From CBDDEC01 sp965226785 (GTDB taxonomy: Bacteria; Chloroflexota; Dehalococcoidia; UBA2979): a stretch of DNA of 64,000 nucleotides. Below, one piece after another: positions 18,371-26,947 of this stretch (position 1 is its first letter; each line of letters begins with the position of its first letter). The DNA lies in the NCBI GenBank assembly GCA_965226785.1, contig CBDDEC010000004.1, forward strand, positions 1,178,001 through 1,242,000. The letters run 5' to 3'. Under the pieces are notes generated by a model that did not search any database, was not told the origin of the DNA, and was given only the letters and a program-made list of their open reading frames with translations. The position numbers and the translations under genes are program-made.

Positions 18371-19129
18371 ATGCTCTTCAGCGGACTCAAAGCGCGGATC
18401 TCGACGTTCGCCTACTGGTGGACCAACGTGCTCACGCGCTTCGTGTTCCGCTGGTTGTCCGGGCGCGAGATCGTCGGGCTCGAGCGAGTTCCCGAAGAGG
18501 GCCCCGTGGTCTTCGTGGCCAATCACGTCCACCTCATCGACCCGCCGTTTGTGATGAGTTTCGCGCCGAGGCGCGTGCACCCGATGGCCAAGCGCGAACT
18601 CTTCGAGACGCCCCTGATCGGCTGGTGGTTCTGGGTCTACGGTGCGTTCCCCGTGCGGCGCTTCTCGGGCGATCTCGGCGCGCTCCGTGTGGCCCGCAAC
18701 TACCTGCGCAACGATGAGGTCGTGTTGATGTTTCCGGAGGGCACCCGCTCGCGGGACGGCGCGGGCATGAAGGCGGCCCTTCCGGGCGCCGCCATGGTCG
18801 CGCTGCTGGCACGAGTGCCCGTGGTCCCAGTGGCGGTGAGCGGCACGGATAGTGTGCGCATCCCTCGCGTGTTCTTCTCCTGGCTGTGGGGTGACCGACC
18901 GCAGCTCCGCATGGAGTTCGGCGAGCCGCTAGAGCTGCCACAGGAGGGCCCCGACGGCGCCTCGGCGGAGGCGGCGACAGACCTCATGATGCGCCGCGTT
19001 GCCCATCTGCTACCAGATCGCTATCGGGGCGTGTACGGCGCCGATACGGAGGGTACGATCGTGGTCAGACGCCAGGCGCGCGCCAATCGAGGCGACGAGC
19101 CTGACGACATCGAGGCTGGCGCTGACTGA
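18371..19129 (+). CDS. plsC: 1-acyl-sn-glycerol-3-phosphate acyltransferase
   Basis: Makes phosphatidic acid from lysophosphatidic acid at the membrane. The acyltransferase block I NHVHLIDPPF (His-x4-Asp), block II region VYGAFPVRRFSG, block III FPEGTRSRDG and block IV VVPVAVSG are in order. 252 residues with a hydrophobic/aromatic N-terminus (FAYWWTNVLTRFVFRWL). The ATG has GGACGGAG upstream. It lies 23 bp after cmk; rluB-cmk-plsC is a well-known cluster in Gram-positive and Chloroflexota-like genomes. The C-terminal 30 residues are charged and not conserved. Confidence 0.94.
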   Translation: MLFSGLKARISTFAYWWTNVLTRFVFRWLSGREIVGLERVPEEGPVVFVANHVHLIDPPFVMSFAPRRVHPMAKRELFETPLIGWWFWVYGAFPVRRFSGDLGALRVARNYLRNDEVVLMFPEGTRSRDGAGMKAALPGAAMVALLARVPVVPVAVSGTDSVRIPRVFFSWLWGDRPQLRMEFGEPLELPQEGPDGASAEAATDLMMRRVAHLLPDRYRGVYGADTEGTIVVRRQARANRGDEPDDIEAGAD

Positions 19130-19192
19130 AGCGCCAGCCAACGAGATTCGGGCGGGGCGAACGCGGGCGGGGATTCTCCGAAGGGTTCGTCT

Positions 19193-21031
19193 ATGTGCGG
19201 CATCGTCGGATACACCGGTCAGCGCCCCGCGGGGCCGATCATCCTCGAGGGCTTGCAGCGACTGAAGTACCGCGGCTACGACTCCGCCGGCCTCGCGCTG
19301 TTCGATGGCGACGACCTCTACATTGCGCGCGCAACGGGAAGCCCGGACACACTGGCGCAGCGCGTCGAGGGGACGCTACCGCCCGCGGTTGCAGGCATCG
19401 GGCACAATCGCTGGGCCACCCACGGCGCGCCCAGTGACCGCAACGCGCACCCACACCTTGATGGCGCCGGCCGCGTCGCCGTCGTCCACAACGGGATCAT
19501 CGAGAACTACGAGCAGCTGCGCGAGGAGTTCTATGAGCGCGGCGTCAGCTTCACGTCGGACACCGACACGGAGGTGCTGGCGCACCTGATCGGTGACGGC
19601 CTCGAGCGCGGTCAGGATCTAACTGACGCCGTACGAGGCGCCACAGAGCGCGCCATCGGCGCGTACGCCCTCGTAGTGATCGACCGTGACGATCCCGGCC
19701 GGATCGTGGCCGGTCGCCTCGGTCGCGCCGGCGGTGGCGTCGTCGTCGGACACGGCGAGCACGAGCGGCTCGTCGCCTCGGACGTCGGCGCGCTGCTCCC
19801 GCACACGAGCCGTGTGACGTTCCTGGAGCCGGGCGAGCTCGCCGACATCCGGCCCGAGAGCGTGCGCTATTTCGACGCTGCCGGTGCAGTCGTGGAGAAG
19901 ACCATCGAAGAGCTCCCATTCGACCCGGTCTCTGCCGAAAAGGGCCCGTACAAGCACTTCATGCTGAAGGAGATTCACGAGCAGCCCGACGCGGTGCTGA
20001 ACGCTCTGCGCGGGCGCTACGTGGACGGCCGCGTCCGTCTCGACGAGTTGACCCTGGACGAGGCGGCGGCGCAGCGTCTGACCCGCGTCGTGCTGGTGGG
20101 CATGGGCACCTCGCAGCACGCGGCGATGGTCGGACGCCACTACATCGAGCGCTTTGCGCGGCTGCCGGCCGAGGTTGATAACGCGGCGGAGTTCCGATAC
20201 CGCGAGCCGGTCCTGGACGACCGCACGCTCGTCGTGTCAGTCGCACAATCCGGTGAGACCGTTGACACACTCGCTGCGATGGACGAGGCCTCGCGGGCGG
20301 GCTGCGCGCAGGTGACGCTCTGCAACACCCCGGGCGCCCAGTCGACTCGCATCGCCGACTCAACGTTGCTGATGCGCGCCGGACCAGAGATCGCCGTCGC
20401 CTCAACGAAGACCATGGCCACCTCGATGCTGCTGCTGCACGCGCTGGCGCTTCGCCTCGGACGCCTGCGCGGCGTGCTCCCGGACGAGGTGGAGGCGGGA
20501 CAGGTCGCGGCGGCGTTGCATCTGCCGGTGGCGATGAGCGAGATGATCGAGCGCTCCGAGCAAATCGACCGCGTCGCCGATCGCTACGCCCAGTACGACG
20601 ACTTCCTCTTCCTCGGCCGCGGTCTCGGCTTCCCGATGGCCCTCGAGGGGGCGCTCAAGCTCAAGGAGGTGAGCTATATCCACGCGGAGGGCTACGCCGC
20701 TGGCGAGATGAAGCACGGCCCGATCGCGCTGATCTCGGAGGAGATGCCGACCGTCGCCATCGCGCCGCGCGACGAGGTCTTCGACAAAATGCGCTCGAAC
20801 ATCGAGCAGGTCCGCGCGCGCAACGGCGACGTGATCGCGATCGTCAATGACGGCGACCACAGCCTCGACGACCTCGCCACTGACGTGATCGCGCTGCCCG
20901 AGGTCGACCCGCTGCTGTCGCCCTTCGTCACGATCATCCCGATGCAGCTGTTGTCCTACGGCATCGCCGTGAGGCGTGGCACCGACGTGGACCAGCCGAG
21001 GAATCTCGCGAAGACCGTCACTGTCGAGTAG
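19193..21031 (+). CDS. glmS: Glutamine--fructose-6-phosphate aminotransferase (isomerising)
   Basis: Makes glucosamine-6-phosphate from fructose-6-P and glutamine, feeding GlmM and GlmU. The N-terminal Ntn glutaminase has the nucleophile Cys immediately after the start Met (MCGIVGYTG), KYRGYDSAG and HNRWATHGAPSDRNAHPH. Two SIS isomerase domains follow (about 290-430 and 460-600): GMGTSQHAAMVGRHYIE, SQSGETVDT-type AQSGETVDTLAA, LGRGLGFPMALEGALKLKE and the terminal DQPRNLAKTVTVE. 612 residues, full length. The 63-bp gap upstream is too short and lacks the pseudoknot core for a glmS ribozyme. Confidence 0.97.
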   Translation: MCGIVGYTGQRPAGPIILEGLQRLKYRGYDSAGLALFDGDDLYIARATGSPDTLAQRVEGTLPPAVAGIGHNRWATHGAPSDRNAHPHLDGAGRVAVVHNGIIENYEQLREEFYERGVSFTSDTDTEVLAHLIGDGLERGQDLTDAVRGATERAIGAYALVVIDRDDPGRIVAGRLGRAGGGVVVGHGEHERLVASDVGALLPHTSRVTFLEPGELADIRPESVRYFDAAGAVVEKTIEELPFDPVSAEKGPYKHFMLKEIHEQPDAVLNALRGRYVDGRVRLDELTLDEAAAQRLTRVVLVGMGTSQHAAMVGRHYIERFARLPAEVDNAAEFRYREPVLDDRTLVVSVAQSGETVDTLAAMDEASRAGCAQVTLCNTPGAQSTRIADSTLLMRAGPEIAVASTKTMATSMLLLHALALRLGRLRGVLPDEVEAGQVAAALHLPVAMSEMIERSEQIDRVADRYAQYDDFLFLGRGLGFPMALEGALKLKEVSYIHAEGYAAGEMKHGPIALISEEMPTVAIAPRDEVFDKMRSNIEQVRARNGDVIAIVNDGDHSLDDLATDVIALPEVDPLLSPFVTIIPMQLLSYGIAVRRGTDVDQPRNLAKTVTVE

Positions 21032-21049
21032 CGCGTCGACGATCGAGGG

Positions 21050-23782
21050 TTAGCCCTCGTCGGTGTCCAGCGCCGCCTGCGCCGCCGCCAGCCGGGCGAT
21101 CGGCACGCGGAACGGCGAGCAGGAGACGTAGTCGAAGCCCTCGGCGTGGCAGAACGCGACCGACGAGGGGTCGCCGCCGTGCTCGCCGCAGATGCCGATC
21201 TTCAGCCCCGGCTTGGTCGCGCGCCCCCGCTCGATCCCGAGCTTCACCAGCCCGCCGACGCCGTCCTGGTCGAGTTCGACGAAGGGGTCGACCGGCATCA
21301 CACCGCGGCGCAGGTACTCGGACAGGAACCGCCCGGCGTCGTCGCGGGAAAGCCCGAAGGTGGTCTGTGTGAGGTCGTTCGTTCCGAACGAGAAGAAGTC
21401 GGCGTGCTCGGCGATCCGATCGGCCAGAATGCATGCGCGAGGCAGCTCGATCATGGTCCCGATCATGTACTCGATACGCTGTCCGCGCTCCTCGAAGACC
21501 TGCTCGGCCACCGTGACGGTGCGTTCACGGAGCTGACGCAACTCCTCGTCCATGCCGACCAGCGGGATCATGATCTCTGGCGAGACCTCCACGCCCTCCG
21601 CGTCGAGCTCACAGGCGGCCTCGATGATGGCGCGGACCTGCACCTCGTAGATCTCCGGGTAAGTGATCGCGAGCCGCACACCGCGGTGGCCCAGCATCGG
21701 GTTGAACTCGCGTAGCGCATCCACGCGCGCCTCGACATCTGCCACCTCGAGGCCCAGCGTCAAGGCGAGCTCCCGGCGCTCCTCCTGCGTCTGCGGCAGG
21801 AACTCGTGCAGCGGCGGGTCCAGGAGGCGGATCGTGACCGGCAGCCCGGCCATCGCGCGCAGGATCCCGATGAAGTCCTCGCGTTGCATCGGGAGAATCT
21901 TGTCCAGCGCCTCACGGCGCTCGGGCTCGGTGGTCGCGAGGATCATCTGGCGTACGGCCAGGATGCGGTCTGGACCGAAGAACATGTGCTCCGTGCGGCA
22001 GAGACCGATGCCCTGAGCCCCGAACGCCCGCGCGCGCTCGGCGTCCTCCGGCGTGTCGGCGTTGGCCCGGACGTCGAGGCGGCGCGTGTCGTCGACCCAG
22101 CGCATGACCTCCTCGTACTCCGGCGGGAACTCCGCCTCAGCGAGCGGCAGCGCGCCGAGGATCACCTCGCCGGTCGAACCGTCGATCGAGAGCGTGTCAC
22201 CTTGCGCGATCGTCACGGAGCGGCCGTCCGGAGCCTCGACGCTGAAGGTGCGGCTGTCGTAGTCGATGCGAAGCGCGCCGCATCCGGTCACGCAGCACTT
22301 GCCCATGCCGCGAGCCACGACGGCGGCGTGCGAGGTCATGCCGCCACGCGCGGTGAGGATGGCCGCGGCGTCCTTCATGCCCTCGATGTCCTCGGGGCTG
22401 GTCTCGTCGCGTACGAGCACGACCCGCTCGCCGCGGGCGGCCCAGTCGACGGCATCGGCCGGTGTGAAGACGACGCGGCCGACGGCCGCACCCGGCGAGG
22501 CCGGCAATCCTGTGGCGATCACGTCGCGCGGTGCACCTGCGGCGAAGATCGGATGCAGCAGTTCGTTGAGTTGTCCCGGGTCCAGGCTGCGCAGCGCCTC
22601 GTCCTCGGTCAGTAGACCCTCGGCCACCATGTCGGCCGCGATCTTCAACATGGCGCGGCCGGACCGCTTGCCGCCGCGAGTCTGCAGGATCCAGAGCCGC
22701 TCCTGCTGGATCGTGAACTCGATGTCCTGCATGTCGCGGAAGTGCTGCTCAAGCGTTTCGCACGCCTCGGCTAACTCGCCGAAGGCCTGCGGCATCGTCT
22801 CCTCGAGGGAGGGCGGGTTGTCCGGCTGTCGTGCCGCGATCGTGATCGGCTGCGGCGTGCGGATGCCGGCGACCACGTCCTCGCCCTGTGCGTTGACGAG
22901 GTACTCACCGAAGAGCGCGCGCTCACCTGTCGAGGGGTCGCGTGTGAAGAGCACCCCCGTCGCGCAGTCATCGCCGAGGTTGCCGAACACCATCGCCTGC
23001 ACGTTGACCGCGGTGCCCCAGGCGTCCGAGTAGCCGTTGAGTTTGCGGTAGATCCGCGCGCGCGGGTTGTCCCACGAGGAAAAGACAGCGCCGATCGCAC
23101 CCCAGAGCTGCTCCCAGGGGTCGGTCGGGAATCCGTCCCCGGTGCGTTCGAGGATCAGGGCCTTGAACTCCGAGACCAGTCCGCGCAGATCGTCGGCTCC
23201 CAGTTCGGTGTCGATCTCGACGCCGCGCGCCGCTTTCTTAGCGTCTAGCAGCTTCTCGAATGGATCGCCGTCGGTCTCGTCAACCTTGGCGACCCCCATC
23301 ACGACCTCGCCGTACATCTGCACGAAGCGGCGGTAGGAGTCGTAGGCGAAACGTGGGTTCCCGGTCGCGCGTGCGAGGCCCTCGGCGGTCTCGTCGTTGA
23401 GCCCGAGGTTGAGGATCGTGTCCATCATCCCCGGCATGGAGACGCGGGCACCGGAGCGCACGGAGACGAGGAGTGGGTTGTCAGCGTCGCCGAAGGAGGC
23501 TCCGGCGATTCTCTCGACGTGCGCGAGGCCCGCTCGGACGTCTGGCTCGAGACCATCGGGATAGGTGCGGTCGGCGTCGTAGTACGCGTTGCAGACGGAA
23601 GTGGTGATGGTGAAGCCGGGCGGCACCGGGATGCCCAGGCCACTCATCTCGGCCAGGCCCGCACCCTTCCCGCCGAGGAGGTTGCGATCGCTTCCAGAAC
23701 CGTCGGCTTGCCCCCCGCCGAAGCGGTAGACGAGCTGCGATGAGAGACCGGCGGCGTCGGTCTCCGGCAACACCGTCGTCAC
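21050..23782 (-). CDS. ppdK: Pyruvate, phosphate dikinase
   Basis: Interconverts pyruvate + ATP + Pi and PEP + AMP + PPi. The N-terminal ATP-grasp domain has LLGGKGAGLAEMSGLGIPVPPGF and SVRSGARVSMPGMMDTILNLG. The swivelling domain carries the catalytic His in GGMTSHAAVVARGMGKCCVTG. The C-terminal PEP/pyruvate barrel has GIGLCRTEHMFF, FGTNDLTQTTFG and the closing CGEHGGDPSSV. The GTG at 23782 is chosen because GAGGAAGGA lies 9 nt upstream and it gives 910 residues; an in-frame ATG 153 bp further up would add non-family sequence. No regulatory protein gene (PDRP) is adjacent. It is convergent with glmS, leaving an 18-bp gap. Confidence 0.95.
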   Translation of the reverse strand: MTTVLPETDAAGLSSQLVYRFGGGQADGSGSDRNLLGGKGAGLAEMSGLGIPVPPGFTITTSVCNAYYDADRTYPDGLEPDVRAGLAHVERIAGASFGDADNPLLVSVRSGARVSMPGMMDTILNLGLNDETAEGLARATGNPRFAYDSYRRFVQMYGEVVMGVAKVDETDGDPFEKLLDAKKAARGVEIDTELGADDLRGLVSEFKALILERTGDGFPTDPWEQLWGAIGAVFSSWDNPRARIYRKLNGYSDAWGTAVNVQAMVFGNLGDDCATGVLFTRDPSTGERALFGEYLVNAQGEDVVAGIRTPQPITIAARQPDNPPSLEETMPQAFGELAEACETLEQHFRDMQDIEFTIQQERLWILQTRGGKRSGRAMLKIAADMVAEGLLTEDEALRSLDPGQLNELLHPIFAAGAPRDVIATGLPASPGAAVGRVVFTPADAVDWAARGERVVLVRDETSPEDIEGMKDAAAILTARGGMTSHAAVVARGMGKCCVTGCGALRIDYDSRTFSVEAPDGRSVTIAQGDTLSIDGSTGEVILGALPLAEAEFPPEYEEVMRWVDDTRRLDVRANADTPEDAERARAFGAQGIGLCRTEHMFFGPDRILAVRQMILATTEPERREALDKILPMQREDFIGILRAMAGLPVTIRLLDPPLHEFLPQTQEERRELALTLGLEVADVEARVDALREFNPMLGHRGVRLAITYPEIYEVQVRAIIEAACELDAEGVEVSPEIMIPLVGMDEELRQLRERTVTVAEQVFEERGQRIEYMIGTMIELPRACILADRIAEHADFFSFGTNDLTQTTFGLSRDDAGRFLSEYLRRGVMPVDPFVELDQDGVGGLVKLGIERGRATKPGLKIGICGEHGGDPSSVAFCHAEGFDYVSCSPFRVPIARLAAAQAALDTDEG

Positions 23783-23958
23783 CAGGCATCGTCCTTCCTC
23801 GACGGACAGCGGCTGGCGGCCAGCCATCTGTCGAGCGTCGCGGTGGGTCCGCGCCGCCGGAGGGGGAGAGTTTCGTTGGTAGCCGTCACCCCGTCGGAGC
23901 ACTGCCCCCAGCCGGTGATGGCCGACGACCGCCATCTGGACGTCCGGTCGCGGGCATC

Positions 23959-23964
23959 ATTATA
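23959..23964 (-). promoter_or_regulatory. Perfect TATAAT -10 hexamer upstream of ppdK
   Basis: TATAAT on the minus strand, with no convincing -35 at 16-18 bp. Transcription would start near 23952, giving a leader of about 170 nt before the chosen ppdK GTG, or a short leader to the alternative ATG at 23935. It may instead be coincidental in the ppdK-dgt divergent gap. Confidence 0.35.
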
Positions 23965-24031
23965 GGAGTCTGGATGCGTAGCGGTGTGTATGAAGCTTGT
24001 CCGGCATCCCCCGGTGCGCCAGACTGGCGGT

Positions 24032-25069
24032 ATGGCGTCCGAGGACCTCGCGTCGATCCGCCGCCGCCTCGAGGATGCTGAGTCGCGGCTATCTCCGCTC
24101 GCGGCGCGTGAGGGCGTATCTCGCGGTCGTGACGTCGAGGAAACCCCGGAACCGCTGCGGCTTGGCTACCAGATCGACCGCGATCGCATCATCCACACCC
24201 GCGCCTTTCGCCGCCTAAAGCACAAGACGCAGGTCTTCGTCGCTCCCGATTCCGACCATGTCGTCACGCGTATGACCCACACCATCGAGGTGCAGCAGGT
24301 CGCGCGCACGATCGCCCGCGCGCTGGCTCTGAACGAGGATCTGACCGAGGCGATCGCCTTTGGGCACGACCTGGGTCACACCCCATTCGGCCACGCCGGC
24401 GAGGAGCAGCTGGCCGATCTGATGCCCGACGGCTTCCGCCACAACGAGCAGTCGCTGCGCATCGTCGAGAGCCTGGAGCGCGACGGCCGAGGGCTCAACC
24501 TGACGTGGGAAACCCGCGACGGCATCCTCAAACACTCCAAGGTGCGCGAGTCCATCGCCGCGGAGGCATGGGGCACGGCCGAGACGCTCGAAGGACAGAT
24601 CGTGAAGTTGGCCGACTCGATCGCCTACCTCAATCACGACATCCACGACGCCATCCGCTCTGGCCTGCTCGACGAGAGCGACCTTCCCGACCGTGTGCGC
24701 AGCCGTCTCGGCGCGACCCACTCCGAACGCATCAATACGCTGGTGACCGACTGCGTGCGCGCCTCCCTCGCGACGTTCGAGGGCGCGACACCGTCGATCG
24801 TCCTCGGGCCTGACACGCTGGAGGCAACTGACGATCTGCGGTCGTTCATGTTCGAGCGGGTTTATCTGCACGAGCAGACTCTGCGCGATGCGGAGATCGT
24901 GCGCGCGGTCGTCCGCGCGCTCTACGAGTATTATGTTGACCATGCGGGCGAGGTCCTGGGCTGGGCCCTCCCTGATGATCCGCCGTGGCGACGCGCTGCC
25001 GACTATGTCTCTGGCATGACTGACGGCTTCGCGATCGGCCGTGCACGCTCACTCGGGCTCGTCGAGTAG
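24032..25069 (+). CDS. dgt: Deoxyguanosinetriphosphate triphosphohydrolase-like (HD domain)
   Basis: HD-superfamily dNTP triphosphohydrolase, releasing tripolyphosphate from dGTP or related dNTPs. Conserved elements are GYQIDRDRIIHTRAFRRLKHKTQVF, RMTHTIEVQQVARTIARAL (first His of the metal site), the HD pair in AFGHDLGHTPFGHAGE, and KLADSIAYLNHDIHDA. The ATG at 24032 (GGCGGT just upstream) is preferred; the frame opens earlier at 23984. 345 residues matches the short bacterial form. It is often a dnaG neighbour in Gram-positives and Chloroflexota, and dnaG is indeed 1.9 kb downstream. Confidence 0.93.
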   Translation: MASEDLASIRRRLEDAESRLSPLAAREGVSRGRDVEETPEPLRLGYQIDRDRIIHTRAFRRLKHKTQVFVAPDSDHVVTRMTHTIEVQQVARTIARALALNEDLTEAIAFGHDLGHTPFGHAGEEQLADLMPDGFRHNEQSLRIVESLERDGRGLNLTWETRDGILKHSKVRESIAAEAWGTAETLEGQIVKLADSIAYLNHDIHDAIRSGLLDESDLPDRVRSRLGATHSERINTLVTDCVRASLATFEGATPSIVLGPDTLEATDDLRSFMFERVYLHEQTLRDAEIVRAVVRALYEYYVDHAGEVLGWALPDDPPWRRAADYVSGMTDGFAIGRARSLGLVE

Positions 25070-25901
25070 CCGCGCCTCGACGCCACGAGAGGCGGGACCG
25101 GGGCGCCTGATACACTCGCCGCGGCGGGGCAGCGGAGGCCTGGAGACGAGACGCAGACGGCGTACGCCACTCCTCGCGGGCATCGCGATCGTGCTCATCG
25201 CGGCGGCGCTGATCGTGTCCCTGATCGCCTTCGATGATCCCGACGGCGCGACCGTGGCGGTACCCACACCGGCGGCCACCGCAGGCGTCGACGAAATCCC
25301 CGCCGGCATCATCGCCGTTCGGCCCGCCGTCACCTCTCACCTACTCGCGCGGCCCTCGCGAGAGGCCGCGATCGTGGCGATCGTGCCGGAGCGTCGCGTC
25401 GCCGAGGTGACCGGTCGCAGCGAGGATGGCGAGTGGCTGCGGCTCATCTACCCGCTCGGATCGAATCTCCAGGGTTGGATGCCACTGGCGAACGTCGTCG
25501 AGGAGCAGGGTGATCTGGCGGCCGCGCCGGTGATCGCCGCCGACGCACCCGGCGAGGCTGGCGTGCCCGCGGTCGACCCCGCCGATCTACTGCCCGACCT
25601 GACCATCAGCGATGCGACCGTGCTGCCCAACGGGCGTCTCCTGGTGCGCATCGACAACATCGGCGCGAGCGCCATCGAAGGCTCGGTCGGTCTCGAAGTG
25701 ACGGGCGCGGAGGGTGGCCTCCTCGGTGTCTTCACGGTCGAGAATCTGTCACTGGCGCCGGGTCGGTCAGCGACCGTTCCCACGACCGTGGAGGTGACCT
25801 CCACCGGCGTCTACCAGATCGAGCTGGACCGCCTGAACCAGATCGAGGAGTCCGGCGAGTTCAACAACACGCTGCGCAAGCTGCTTGCCGCAGTGCGCTG
25901 A
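25041..25901 (+). CDS. Membrane-anchored SH3b and CARDB-like protein (first of a tandem pair)
   Basis: A basic lead and one hydrophobic segment (LLAGIAIVLIAAALIVSLIAF) would anchor the protein outside the membrane. A Pro/Thr/Ala linker, an SH3b-like domain (VTSHLLARPSREAAIVAIVPERR to GWMPLANVV) and a CARDB-like beta-sandwich follow (DLTISDATVLPNGRLLVRIDNIG to NNTLRKLLAAV). SH3b domains commonly bind cell-wall or surface ligands; the ligand here is unknown. The start is unclear: GTG 25041 overlaps dgt by 29 bp, and the next possible starts are CTG codons (25107 and 25140, just after a TGATACACT -10-like sequence). Paralogous to the next gene. Confidence 0.72.
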   Translation: MHAHSGSSSSRASTPREAGPGRLIHSPRRGSGGLETRRRRRTPLLAGIAIVLIAAALIVSLIAFDDPDGATVAVPTPAATAGVDEIPAGIIAVRPAVTSHLLARPSREAAIVAIVPERRVAEVTGRSEDGEWLRLIYPLGSNLQGWMPLANVVEEQGDLAAAPVIAADAPGEAGVPAVDPADLLPDLTISDATVLPNGRLLVRIDNIGASAIEGSVGLEVTGAEGGLLGVFTVENLSLAPGRSATVPTTVEVTSTGVYQIELDRLNQIEESGEFNNTLRKLLAAVR

Positions 25902-26908
25902 TGCAATCGTGGCGCGCCATCATCGTTTCCGCGGCCGGGGCCGTGGCCATCGTGTCGGTGATCGTCGCCATCGTGCTGCTGGCGAGCGACAACGGAGCCG
26001 GGACGCCGCCGCCGACGCCTGCGGCTACCTCCACGGCGGTGCCCGCGCGGCTCGGTGTGGCGGTCGACCTGCGCTCGGCGCCGTCCAGCCGCGTCGCCAT
26101 CGTCGCCAAGCTCGAGGCTGGGTCGGGGGTCACGGTCACCGGCCGCGACGACTCGGGCGACTGGCTGTTGATCGAGGTGACAGGCGAGCCGGGACTGCGC
26201 GGCTGGGTCCCGCGGAACGCCGTGATCGGAGCGCCCGACATCGAAGACCTCGCCGTCCTCGCCTCCACACCCACGGCCACCGCCGTTCCGACGGCAACCC
26301 TGGTTCCTGCGCTGCCCGACCTCGTGGTCGCTCTGGCAGAGGCGCGCGACAACCAGCTCGTAGTGACACTCGCGAACGAGGGCACCGCAGACGTCTCTGG
26401 CACGATCCTCATCTCGCTCAACGGCGCGACGCCCAAGCCGATCGACGTCAAGGCCGGTGAACCGCTGCTCGCGGGTGACGAGCTCGAACTGCGCTACGAG
26501 GAGGAGTACGTGCAGCGTCGAGGGCGCGTCACCATCGAGGCCTCGATCGATCCGCCGGTCGAGGAGCTGGACAACGCCAACAACCGGCTTCAGATCGTGA
26601 TCGAGCCGGACGTCCCGAACGACCTCGGCATCACGAACGCCCTCCTGATCCAGGGACGTGGGCTCGTCGTCTCCGTACGCAACAACTCAACGATTCCGAT
26701 CGTCGGGCTGATCGCGATCGACGTGCGCCAGCGGCCGGAGGGCACGTTGCTCGGACGCCGCCGCCTTGAGGTGGAGCTGCTGCCGGAGGAGATCATCGAG
26801 GTCGAGTTCGAAGCGCTCGACGAACTCGACTTCACCCGAGCGACCATCCAGCTGGCCTCGGATGCGCTCGACGACGCGCAGTTCGCGAACAACACGTTCC
26901 CGCGCTAA
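25901..26908 (+). CDS. Membrane-anchored SH3b and CARDB-like protein (second of a tandem pair)
   Basis: 335 residues with an N-terminal signal-anchor (AIIVSAAGAVAIVSVIVAIVLLA), a PTPAATSTAVPA linker, an SH3b domain (VAVDLRSAPSSRVAIVAKL to GLRGWVPRNAV), a second Thr/Pro linker and two CARDB-like repeats (about residues 140-235, ending LDNANNRLQIVIE, and 240-335, ending DDAQFANNTFPR). It has the same architecture as the gene before plus one extra CARDB unit, so the pair arose by duplication. Its ATG overlaps the previous stop (TGATG). Extracytoplasmic; function unknown. Confidence 0.82.
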   Translation: MQSWRAIIVSAAGAVAIVSVIVAIVLLASDNGAGTPPPTPAATSTAVPARLGVAVDLRSAPSSRVAIVAKLEAGSGVTVTGRDDSGDWLLIEVTGEPGLRGWVPRNAVIGAPDIEDLAVLASTPTATAVPTATLVPALPDLVVALAEARDNQLVVTLANEGTADVSGTILISLNGATPKPIDVKAGEPLLAGDELELRYEEEYVQRRGRVTIEASIDPPVEELDNANNRLQIVIEPDVPNDLGITNALLIQGRGLVVSVRNNSTIPIVGLIAIDVRQRPEGTLLGRRRLEVELLPEEIIEVEFEALDELDFTRATIQLASDALDDAQFANNTFPR

Positions 26909-26940
26909 GCCCCGCGTAACCAGACGGCCTCGGCGGTGTC

Positions 26941-26946
26941 TATATA
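26941..26946 (+). promoter_or_regulatory. -10-like TATATA directly upstream of dnaG
   Basis: TATATA ends one base before ATG 26948 and 7 nt before the in-frame ATG 26954. A start point 7-8 nt past the hexamer would fall on the second ATG, so a leaderless dnaG-rpoD transcript beginning with ATG 26954 is plausible. No clear -35. Confidence 0.4.
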
Positions 26947-26947
26947 G

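Noticed and set aside
19130..19192. glmS ribozyme upstream of glmS (AGCGCCAG-like string just after plsC)
   Set aside because: The 63-bp gap is far too short for the ribozyme (about 150 nt or more), and the pseudoknot core and metabolite-binding loops are absent; the AGCGCC match also overlaps the plsC 3' end.
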